This document shows, piece by piece, positions 32,823 through 44,406 of a stretch of 64,000 nucleotides of DNA. The notes beneath the pieces were generated by a model. It worked only from the letters and a program-made list of their open reading frames with translations, was not told the DNA's origin and did no database searches. The stretch is from Apostichopus japonicus (taxonomy: Eukaryota; Echinodermata; Holothuroidea; Aspidochirotida; Stichopodidae): positions 24,039,166-24,103,165 of the forward strand of contig NC_092579.1 in assembly GCF_037975245.1 (NCBI RefSeq), read 5' to 3'. The translations under genes and the position numbers were made by a program. Each line of letters begins with the position of its first letter. Positions within the stretch are counted from its first letter, which is position 1.

Positions 32823-35800
32823 TAATTCACACCTAAATTGGCTGAAATACCAATTGTTCACAAATGACGGACTTCATCAAACGTTCGATACCCAATGTTT
32901 TATATCACTTCAGTCAATTTCACACTTAATCGCGTTTGTTAGTTTTGTGGCACGAGTCAGTGTATATCAAAGACATATATTCACTATTAGTTTCTTGAGC
33001 TGTAAAAGAATGTCGACTTGCGACTTCAGTTACAATATTTGCAAATACTTTACTCCAGTTAGTACAAGACTCATCTATAAAAGTTTGAAATACACTTGTG
33101 TTTTACAGTAAAATTGCATTAGGTTACTGCACTTCTATAGGCTAAACTTTTGATATTCGATACAGCTTGCAGAGCGTTCCTAATGAGTGATCAACTACGA
33201 AACCAGGGCACTCGAACATGTTCGGACTTCGACTGCTCACCATGAAGGCCTAAAACTAGTCAAACCAGGGAGCTGCTAGAGTAGCACCTACCTGGTCAAA
33301 CTAAAAGCCTACGCCTGATGCAAAACCGCATACTACTGACACTGCCAAAGACAAGAAACTATGCAGGAATTTGGTCAAGGCCACCGCTTCAGGTACCCAA
33401 ACCCATATTATTGCTTACCGGTACTAGACGTAAATACGGGATTGCTAAGAATTTACGTGACAAACCAGCGGAGGGCAGTATTGATATTATTTTTGATTCG
33501 GGTGATGTGATGGACAGAATCTACGAGTGAGCCCACCTTTAATTGTATAGAAGTTGCCGTAATTTACGCCTTTCTCCACAAGTTTTGGTAACATCACAAG
33601 TTTAAGTTGACCATGGATGCAGATATCGTCCACCATTCCATTCTAGTATTATACCACATGAAAGAGCAACACCTCACGTCTCTTACGGTGCCATTTATAG
33701 CTTTTTACTGTATGCATAGCGTGAATTATTTTCGCTTTAAAACAGGTAAGACAAAGGAACCGTCTTGTTATTGTCTGCTAATATAGTCTGCCCTTAGTGG
33801 CTGCTGGGGATCCACTTTCCCGCCACAGCGTACCCAGCGCTCGTCACAGTGTACAATCGTCAGTGGCCAACGGCGCGTAACGTTGACGTATACACTGGGG
33901 CTGCTGTTAATGGCTGCTACCTTCAAACAGGTCGGTATTGTCAGCTAATCATGTATCCAGACATGAAATCTAGCATATTGTCGTCCTCTAGTACACTGCC
34001 AAGGTTAACCCTCCACGTCTCGATGTATTCGTCATTGATAGGTTCGGAGCGACGGTAGTGGTGGGTGTGAGGAGAGGGCAATCCCCGGGGTTCGGGTCAA
34101 TCAGGAGACCTTGGGAAAAGGGGATAAATAATACGTTCTTCTCATTTACTTGATATATTGTAATTAAAATTTATGTTGGAGGTTTAATAGTGGGTTCTCA
34201 GCCGTGGACGCCTGCGGCTCGTTTTTGACGACAAACAAAGTCAATACCAAATCCAACGGAAAGATTCCATTAACAACCGTTTCATCACAAATTTGTTAAT
34301 TTGAATAGGTCAAATGGATACTGGCCTGGTGTGTTTGTGAATTGGGAACCTAAAGGTTGTGGACATATCATCTAGCCGATGCACCGCTCCCGTTGACATC
34401 GTGTATCGAACTCGGTACACTCACGAAATATGATAGCTGTGTTGATACATGAATAAATAATACGTTTGTAATATCGGTTAGTGACATCATAAACAGAATG
34501 ACTTCAGCGGCATCGCCATCTTGAGACATCACCTACACATCAACTTCCGCCCAGGATCCATGGATAGCGGTGAAGTGCATGTCTTCCTTTCAAACCTCAC
34601 ACAAATATCCAAAAGTATTAGCACTTGAACTTTAGGGGTCGGGTGTCACGGGGTCTGGGGTTCCTCCCCCGGAAAGAATTGAAAGTTTAGACGTCAAGTG
34701 GTGTAATCTGATGGATATTCAGGTGCATATTAGTAGCTCAGTAAACACAAGATTGTGCTAATAAATAATAAAAAATCTTTCCCCTGACTAATGTAAGTTG
34801 TGATCTCATATCCTTCCCCGGCTGAATGCAAAATCCGCCGACTGAACCATTTCTCCCCGACTTACGATGGGATGTGGAGGCCATGCCTCCACCCCACCCC
34901 AGGCTCAACATCATCTTTGCGCACATGCACCACTGGTGTAACACATTACTGAGTGATAAAGAAAAAGAGCCATGCATGACATAACGTGCATTTATTTGTA
35001 GCATTCGTTTTGTCTCGGAAGATAGTTTCACGCCACAATTCAATTATAAAATGCAGTCGGTATCGCTCAAAATCATTTTAATTCATCACTAAAGTTTCCA
35101 GTTGAATCGATTTAGAGGCTGGCCGTGTACAATCATGCTAGTTATGTTGCACACATCCATGCAATACAGTACACTACTTATATACAGCTATTCAAGTAAA
35201 GAGGTATAGCGCCATTAATTAAATGCTAATTAATTACTGACGTCTTGGCCAAGAGTAAGACTAGGTCACGCACCAGGGACAATTATGTCAACGCCACCCA
35301 CCCCCCCCCCCCCGTCCCCTTGTACGTGTACTAATTTTGCCCCTTTTTTTTACGGAAAGAGAAAACACTATTCTTTATGCCATCATTTCCCGGGCCTCTC
35401 CATAGTTTTCCTGGGTCTCTAAATAAAACAGTCCCCCGGGTGAAAGCTCAAGGCTGACTTGCCCCGTACACACACCTCCCACACCCGTCTTGACTGGCCT
35501 GAACCAGTCTCCGTTTGCACATGCGAATTCGGTCAATATACCAAAGCGTCTGAGTCAGGCCTACAAATATTGCAGAAGCGAAGAATCGCGAAATCCAGTA
35601 AATTTAGGCCATGATTATATGTTAGATATCTTTGATTTTAAAAGTCAGGTTGTATTACACTTTCAACTGTAGAAATCAAATATCAATATTCTCTCTTGTT
35701 TAATCTGTTCATCGCTAAGGTTCACGCATACACGACAGTCTGAGCACAAATAGGCCTACTATTATAGTTATTGGAGAATAATGGGGAGAAAAAGAAGAAA

Positions 35801-38800
35801 GAAAACAAGTTGACTATTTAAGATTTTATTATAGTATAGTGCACCAAGTATGTACATACAGCTATGCGAAGAAGTACAAAAAACAATGCATATTGTGGCA
35901 ACTCTCAGAGGACCGGAATAGTTTATTAATACTAAGCTTATAATTTGTTAGGAGGCAACAAAGTTGGCCTAATTGAAGTAACGAACACCAGTCAGTCATT
36001 GATTGTCTCGCTAAACTTGGAGATTTCAATCTATGGAATTTTCATCATATCCCACAACTTGAGATATTCGACGAATGTTACATTTAATGTACGCCGAGTC
36101 ATGGGCTGTATATGGATATATAGATACGTGTATGTACACTACTCTAGCATAGTGTGTTACTCGGACATATATGTAATCATCACGGTAGAAATAGAGCTTG
36201 ACTATAGTTATCAGCTCTCAACTAACAACATGCAAATTTAAATACCTTTTTTCACTATTGTAATCACATCTTGTCGTTTAGTGTGTAACATTAAGGTGCC
36301 ACCTCATGCATGACGTTATATAACACAGAGTAACAATAAATGTCTGTACGTTACTGTTGATCAGTGTTACTATACCACAAATGAAATTATGATGTATTGT
36401 AAAGTTTTGTTTTGGTCGGTTGGAGGGTGAGAGGGAGGTGGGGGAGGAGGGGGGGGGCTGGGGAGCACTAAGTTTAAAAGTAACACATTTCAGGATTTAA
36501 ATGCAGCAGGTTGTCAGCTTAGGTCGGTAACAATTCGCCGAAAAACTAAGTTAAGTCTCAATACGATTTCTACGAGTTTCCAATACGAAACAAATTACAG
36601 CTTCCCAAAAATAAGACTGCTAACATTTTTCAAACATACGTTAATGTAGGCTATATGACCATCCACATTATTCAAAATTATTTGGGCATATGCATTGTGT
36701 CGCCGCGAGGAAACACATTTTCGACAAAGTTAAAGTAAATTTCCAGTTGAAAGATTGGTCATGAGTGACCATTACTTGAGGTTTCAGCATATTTAGCACA
36801 TAGCAGTAATGCTGATTGTCTTTATGGCCTTCATTATCCCGATGGATAAAACGACATTAGCTGAACAATAACCATTTAACAACAAGGACGTATCTCTACA
36901 TAATACCTTTCTTTCAAGTCTACAATTATAGAAAATATAGCTTTTCAATAACTGTCCATGAAATATATATATACAACAACATTAATAATATAGTTACTGT
37001 TTTGGCTTTCCAACCTTAGCATCGCGAATAGCCTAACTGTAGAGTTGACAAACTATGTATGTGCCGATTAGAAATAAAAAATTGGTCGAAATATTTCACT
37101 ATAGATATATCCACACAAAGTGATCTTAAATAAAAAATAAATCATAATGTTGAAAATTTCTATCAAACTGCTTGGTATTACAAATCAACGTGTTGGTTAT
37201 ACTGCATTTTGAAGTTTAAGCGATCACATGACGTCACTACAGCTGTTACAAATTGACAATTACATGTATATGTTGTATTTTCAAATCGAAAAGGATTGTA
37301 AACAAAATCTCTTGTGATGACGTAAACTACATTCATTAGAAACCAAATAAGAAAAATAGCATTTTTATGAGACATATTAAACGAAAGCAGAGGGCATGCA
37401 AAAAAAAACTGACTGCTTCTATATACATAACTACCACGAAAAACAGTGATTTGTATCACCATTATTCCACATAGATAACATATTGACAGCCAGTTGGGAC
37501 AATTTCCTAATGCTGATACCTCTCAAACTGTCCTTCCATATCATGCTTCAAAGTACTCGTACTGACAATCGAAGCAGTTCGGAACCTTTATCTGATAGGA
37601 ACATGATATTTGTTACTGCTCATACTGACACTATGAGTACTCTGAAAGCGGGACATACCGGTAACAGTACAGTATAGAAAAAAATTGTCCCAACTGGGTG
37701 CATACTGATGTGATACTATGCATATTCATATTTATGTGTGTATTCATACGAACTTGCCTCAAGAACGATGTCATTCAGAGATAATAAAGTTAGAATTAAT
37801 TATAATTACAGGATATAGTACGAAACGAATATCACTTTGTTATATAAGCAAGGTAATTGATTAAAACATAGACAAAATACTATAGTACAAACAGTTGCTT
37901 TAAAATCTTCCTATTGAATATGCATGAAATTTCTCTCTTTTAGTGATACCGTGCCGTTGAAATATTGCTTTTGTAACCTCAATGTATTTCCTTTTTCGAT
38001 TTCATTTTTTTTTATCAACTTTACTTTTTTCATTTTATTATGTGTTAATTTATGTCTTGAAACTTTGTGATGAAATATTTTCTTATATAATATATTTGCT
38101 TCGTTAATTACTTTCGTTTGAATTTTATATTTTCTTCTTCTTGCATATATAATGAGCTCGTGCTCAAGTTATATTGAAAATACCGTATTGTGCATGATCG
38201 TTACTTTCCAAGGAAACCCGTCGAATGTATTTTGAGCCTACAGGATGTAGAACACTCATAATCCAAGTGTAGTAGCACAAACCTTTGAGTGTTTCAGAAA
38301 AGCGATACGCGTCACTGCCGCCCTGGGGCAACTGTATATCAATTATTTCCGGCTGCATTTTAACTAATGAAAATGAAATTGGTTTTGGTGACAGATATTT
38401 CAACTTTCAGGCATTATGCAAATCAGTTGAATTCATTCCACCAATTTTAGCTTGTATTGAGAGGTGGAATAGCCTATACTTCGCTAGATCCTGAAGGTCT
38501 TGTAACGATGCTCTCAATGTATAGACTTTTGCACGATTCAATTAAAACGTTCAGTTTTAGCTTAATCATAATCACGTGGCGGCATTTCAGAAAGTTTGAT
38601 TTGAGAGAGAACTAAACTAAAATTGACAAACAACACAGTGACCGAGAATGTGCAAAATTAGTATATGTTATAGAAAGTTGGTCTTGTCAATTGTAACAAA
38701 TCACACTTTATCAGTGTACATTTTGTCTCTTTCAACAATTAAAAGTCTTTAACTGATTACCAAATGACATCGAACTCGTTTGATTTCGAACATGTCGTCA

Positions 38801-40097
38801 GTTACGCAATGCCATATGCAGCTATCTATGTATACTCTATATATGTATATCACGTTGTCCAAATGCAGAGATATCTGGAGTTTTTTAACTTCACAAATAT
38901 GCATGATTCAGTTTCCAGCTGTATACAACTAGTTGGCACTATATTTGCCCACACTCTCAGTTTTATTTAAACATAAGCTCCCGCATGTCATGCATGGTTT
39001 GCAGTAAACTAGATATTGTATAGCCTACCATAATGTGGAGCTATAGGCCTAAGCGGTGACTTTTTCGTTGGATTCATTAGCAACTGAAAATCGGTAACTC
39101 CAAAAACAGTTCAACAGCGATGAACCAACGTATGCACTTGGCATTTCTTCTAGATTCCTTGCCCATCATTTACACTCTTGCCGTGTATTTCCACGCCTGT
39201 AAGTTTGGTGCAGGGCATATCGATATATGCAATTGTCGTAAATTGTTAACATGGTATGTTTTCTGGAAATCTTTTGTTTCCGGAACAGTTTTATAAATCG
39301 TGCAGGTTTGATCCAGCAAACCGGACAAGAACATGCAACACAGTTATTGTTAAAAGTTATTAACGAACAAGTTAGACATATTTTAGCATCACCGCACACT
39401 ACTATATAGGAGTAAATATTGCACACTTTTCACAAGAAACTTGATATGACTGAGTCAAATTTATGATGTCTTTAACGTTGCCAGATTCAGAACATGTTTT
39501 TGGCTTTACTCACTTTCGAAACATGTTTCTTTTTCTTTACTTCATGATTTTTGTATTTTTTGTGTGTGTTTTATATCGAACTAGTCTGTATAGCGTTTAA
39601 AATACCACAAGAGCTACATTGTTTCACGCGCATATACTATACGTATATATGCTAAATGAAAATGCATTATTTTCTATGTACATCCTTCCATGTAAACAAA
39701 ATAAAACATTGCGTAAATAGTTCATAATACTGCTGACGAAAACTAGAAATAAAGAAAGAAATTTTAAAATATTTAATGTACAAACCTATAATTGCCCGAA
39801 AAGTTTCCGTGAAACGACGCACGATAACTTTCGTCATTCCCATTCGATATAACGCCATTAATTCTCTTGAGTAGTATAGCACGGTGTTCAATCTATACAT
39901 TAATTAATTGCACACTTCCTAATTGATGTTCCTGGTTTTGTCTCCCAATGTATCCAAAAGGGAAACCTTTCTCCTCTCTTTGGGACCCGTGTGGTCTTAC
40001 TTTGTGTGAAATGGATTACTGACAAAACAACTTCATTATCACGCACATGTCTGTATGCAACAGTGTAGCTGCCACGTATTAATGGTCCGCATGCTCC
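32823..40097. other. large gene-free interval
   Basis: About 7 kb with no coding similarity recognised. Contains poly-C (about 35301-35315) and poly-G (about 36440-36460) runs and short AT microsatellites. Open frames here are short and lack family resemblance or linked splice sites. Confidence 0.5.
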
Positions 40098-40466
40098 TTA
40101 AAGGGTGTGAAGACTCGCGCAAAAAAAAACGTCTAATGCCGTTAATCTGACCTGGTTTCGAATGATGTGTAATAGAAGTGTTAGACACCACCATCGATAC
40201 CAGAAAATACCCACACAACTTGCTACCGTTGGTAATTGGACACTAGTGTACAGTCAGTACATACAGCTGCGGTCAATACCCACAGCACAGTGTACAAACG
40301 ATACAGCGATGGACAACTCAGGTCCAGCTAAAGATAACAAGGTATCACGTTTCATTACTGTCTACATTTTGTAGCGAAAAGAGAAAAACTTCACTTGCAT
40401 GCAACGGAAAGTTAACTTTTTAAAGATGGCGGCACGCTGTTTGGGGCGAGTCTTCAATGCCTTTAA
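40098..40466. mobile_element. TTAA-flanked MITE, family A, long copy
   Basis: Bounded by TTAA at 40098-40101 and 40463-40466. Ends are AGGGTGTGAAGACTCGCGC and (reverse complement) AGGCATTGAAGACTCGCC. It matches the copy at 27235-27490 over most of its length but carries about 105 extra bases near its left end, so one copy has an internal insertion or deletion. Confidence 0.88.
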
Positions 40467-41184
40467 TTACTCTTGATTTATAACGCTATGATCCATATCG
40501 TGTTTTCAAGCTTCATATATACCATCGTATAGTTGACACTTATACAGGCCACTCGTCTTAACCTCCGTCAGTCATGTTATTGAATCTTTCCTAATCCATG
40601 ATATCAGAAAGTAACATTTATTATGACTGTGACCTTCATACTTCTGAACGGTCCATCAAATCAAATATGGAGTCAAGCAAAAGCAAAATGTCACAAAAAA
40701 CGAGTACCTCTTCGAGCAAACTTCTCTTTGTTATTATAATTCAATATGCGGATAGAATATGTGCGAATGTTATACGTGACTCTACTATACTGTCCCTTGA
40801 CGTGACCATCCATGAACGACGATACTACCATGCGCAGCTGAAATCAAGGGGCGTCATCTATTACGAGGGTTCCTGCAGCTAACGAGTCCCAACATGACCG
40901 TCATTCATTCTGCGCCATCTTGTGGACTCATAATTTGCATAAAGTGAACTGCTCGTTCCATAAAAGATATTCTTCTCGTTTGTTTCATAATGTATATAAT
41001 GTAAATCCTAATTATTTGGCGTCTCCATCTTCAGCATCAACCCGTCCCTCGTATTTGTGTGGTTTGATATCTTTCTTTCGCTTTCTTCTTTTTCCTTGTT
41101 TTCTTTTTTTGCGAAATGGTTGTAGGTTGAACCACAGAGCAGATTACCCGAATTACAAGAATTATCAAGAATTCTAAAATCCAT

Positions 41185-41190
41185 TTTATT
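41185..41190 (-). promoter_or_regulatory. possible polyadenylation signal, Ig-gene
   Basis: AATAAA on the minus strand about 700 bp beyond the stop codon of the Ig-domain gene. Position only; nothing else confirms its use. Confidence 0.25.
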
Positions 41191-41885
41191 GTTTTGATTG
41201 CTAATGATGATTTCATGATGGATGTATGACAATTATGTGATACTTGCAACCATCAATTTACTGTCACAATCATATATGCTTTAAAATACGATAAAAGGGC
41301 GTTTGCAGCGAAATCATATCACGATGTTCCCCATTGAACTTTGAGTTATTGCTGACTGATATTGGCGCACCACAACTAAAGGTATTGTTTTTTATCTTTA
41401 ATGGATTCACTTGGTACTTTTTTCATGCATAAACGCGATTGTGGTTGCGTTTTTCATAACGATTCACAAGGATTTACCAATGGCGTTTCATCACTTCGGA
41501 AGCACAATCATCATCAAAGGTTGAAACTTATTTCATCGAGTGTCCTAAGCACTGCTCGTCCAACCGTGTTCTATGATATATCCTATTGGTTTGAACAAAA
41601 AGACGCGTTTTGGCTCATTGCTGGTCTTGCTTTTTGTCTTCTCAGAGAGCAAACTAATTTTCAGCTCGCAAAGTACAGCTGTGTTCTTGACACTGAAATA
41701 CACAATCTTTAAAGCGGACGCACCTGTTATATATACCTATCCATTCATTATATCCGCGCGGTTAAATTTACAATACGCAGCACACGAAAGCTTTTTTTCT
41801 CATCTTCCGGTCAGTCAACGTATGCCGGGTGTACGATTCATAGCATCAATCACACGAGTTTGTATTGCAAGCGTAGATTCACGGC

Positions 41886-43733
41886 TTACTTTTTGCCTAT
41901 GTAGGCGTTACTCTCTGCGCGTTCCCTATAGAGATCCTCCAATTCTTGATAAGGGTCGCAGAACACGTCATCAAAATCCTGGTAATTTCTGTCTTGAGGT
42001 ACTTTGCCGCTGGGGTGGCGCTCTCTTTTCCTTGTTGGTCGGAATTTATTCATTTCAGTGACGTGTTCGGGCTCAATCTTCTCTGGTACCGGGAGGGTGG
42101 CTGAATAGTAAGACGGTGGCGGTAGTGAGCCCTCCTCACTGCTGTGCATATCCACGTAAGACACATCATGCGGTTGTTCGGCCTGCAGGGGTTGGGATGC
42201 GTTGTTCTCGGACACCGAGTCTAACCTCTTGAGGGGAACGTCTGGAAGAGTTCGGTGCATGGTCAACACAGATGATGGTCTGTCAGATGCGATACTTGTT
42301 TGCATAGCCCGTGGACCAAACAACAATCCTTCTTCTGTCATGAGGTATTTCTTTGAGGAGGATGAATCTATGCGGCTGTTCGCGTTTGGAAATCCCTCGA
42401 TTTGAGGGTATTTTCTTCGCCACACACAAACGATGCACTTGCCGATCAGATAAATTATGAAGACCATACCTAGTAAACTGAGAAGTATGATCAGGGTAAA
42501 TGTAAACTTGTGTTCTTTCCAGTAAAATGGAACATGAAGTGACATGTCAAAGTCTGCAAGAGTACAGGATTGATTTTGGTGGCTGGGGTATTCTTGTCGA
42601 GCAATCCGGATATCTGTCGATGCTTCAAGGGTAACACCATTATCGATTTGAACTTGGCATGATATAATTTGGACATCATCACTCATAGATGTGTTGGTGA
42701 GTTTCAATGCCTGCCCTTCGTGGCTGATCAAATACCTGTCGTTCGTGTTACTCTTCGATATCTTCCTCCCGGCGAAAAACCATTCGATGGGAAAGTCCTT
42801 TAAGACGTGTGAACGTGTGCAAACGAAAGATATCTCTCCACCCTCCACGACTTCTGGATCTTGAGGAAGAATTACGACTTCTGCGCCGTTCATTTTATCG
42901 TGATTTTCTACCAAAACAGTGATGCTCTTTACAGAGTTTCCGACCAAATTTTCAGCCGAGCATATAATTTCTGATCCGTTCCAAGATAGAGGGACATGTC
43001 TAATGGACACCTCTCCGAGCTCGTTACTTCTCAAAGAAACGTCAACATCGTCGGTTTGCGGAACACCGTTTTCATTCGTAAACTGTCGGTAGCATGACAG
43101 AGGCTTTCGTAGGGCTGGTCCTGCCATGACAAAAACAGAAAACTTTGTGGTTCCACCAAGGACAAAGCTTGGTTTCTCCGGGAACAATGAAATGCGAGGT
43201 TTGTTGACTACACACGAACGTTGGTCGACTATGTCCCCGTCGCTGTAGTAGAACCTACAGACGTATTCACCGTCAATTGACGACACGTTTGCAATGGTCA
43301 TGACATTCTCGTAGTACATATAATCCCGGAAAATGACGGAATTACTTTTTTCGATACCGTCGTGATACCAAACCAGTTTCGGAGGAGGAACAGATCTTTC
43401 AGCGTAACAATCAAGCTTGAGATTATCTTTTGCATCGCCTTCCCATGAAGCGGAACAAACTGGAAACTTTGCAGACGGTGGCGTCATCATTTCGAGCTTG
43501 TGTCTATTGGATCCAAGCCGCCATTCTGTGCCATCGAAAATCGCACACTGGTACACGCTTGCATCTTCTGGTATGACATCCTGAATCTGAAACTCAATTA
43601 CGATACGATCAGGGTTGCGGTAACCGCTAATCTGAAATCGCGATTCAGACACCGTGGTAGTAGACAGTGTCCATGTAGCTAGATATTGGTAATCCTCGCC
43701 TGTGTTCCTTCGGACAACCCTGATTGTTCCACC
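41886..43733 (-). CDS. Ig-receptor exon 2: Ig domains, TM, cytoplasmic tail
   Basis: The 615-codon exon starts [20 protein letters not shown] after acceptor 'ttcttatag' and runs to TAA at 41888-41886. The uninterrupted frame is far longer than chance, and it encodes most of the protein in a single exon. It completes the first Ig domain (DASVYQC) opened by exon 1. Confidence 0.93.
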   Translation of the reverse strand, partial: GGTIRVVRRNTGEDYQYLATWTLSTTTVSESRFQISGYRNPDRIVIEFQIQDVIPEDASVYQCAIFDGTEWRLGSNRHKLEMMTPPSAKFPVCSASWEGDAKDNLKLDCYAERSVPPPKLVWYHDGIEKSNSVIFRDYMYYENVMTIANVSSIDGEYVCRFYYSDGDIVDQRSCVVNKPRISLFPEKPSFVLGGTTKFSVFVMAGPALRKPLSCYRQFTNENGVPQTDDVDVSLRSNELGEVSIRHVPLSWNGSEIICSAENLVGNSVKSITVLVENHDKMNGAEVVILPQDPEVVEGGEISFVCTRSHVLKDFPIEWFFAGRKISKSNTNDRYLISHEGQALKLTNTSMSDDVQIISCQVQIDNGVTLEASTDIRIARQEYPSHQNQSCTLADFDMSLHVPFYWKEHKFTFTLIILLSLLGMVFIIYLIGKCIVCVWRRKYPQIEGFPNANSRIDSSSSKKYLMTEEGLLFGPRAMQTSIASDRPSSVLTMHRTLPDVPLKRLDSVSENNASQPLQAEQPHDVSYVDMHSSEEGSLPPPSYYSATLPVPEKIEPEHVTEMNKFRPTRKRERHPSGKVPQDRNYQDFDDVFCDPYQELEDLYRERAESNAYIGKK

Positions 43734-44021
43734 CTATAAGAAAATATTAAGAAAGGAAAAAAAATCAAAATAAAATGAAAATAAAATAAAACTGTTAGCA
43801 AACTGCTTATCCACTAGAGAGCCTGTGTAATAGAATGTGTAAAAAGCCTCTGAAGAAGATCCTGCTAGGATCGAAACGTCAGGCCAACTTACTTTTACAC
43901 AAAGGAAAAAATGATAGTTACAAAACTTTGTTTCACCTGACCAGCTATAGAACACAAAACAGCCCATACTGAAGACTGTTTATTATATTGCGAAGACGCA
44001 ACGCAACAATAATCATCGACA

Positions 44022-44096
<75 letters not shown>

Positions 44097-44313
44097 TAGG
44101 TTGGCGTCTATCTTGGCGCAGAGTGCTCTATGTCCATTGGACAGAGCGGAATATATGTTGATACTAGATGAGACTAGTGGAACACTAGTAGTTGTAACTC
44201 GGAGTTTCACGCTTTATTGCGATCTTCAGACAACTCTTTGTTGTCTGAAGATCGCAATAAAGCGTGAAACTCCGAGTTACAACTACTAGTGTTCCACTAG
44301 TCTCATCTAGTAT

Positions 44314-44406
<93 letters not shown>

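Noticed and set aside
33318-33530. 70-codon + strand frame with a presequence-like start
   Set aside because: No family recognised, no neighbouring exons or conserved motif; length is within chance in this DNA.
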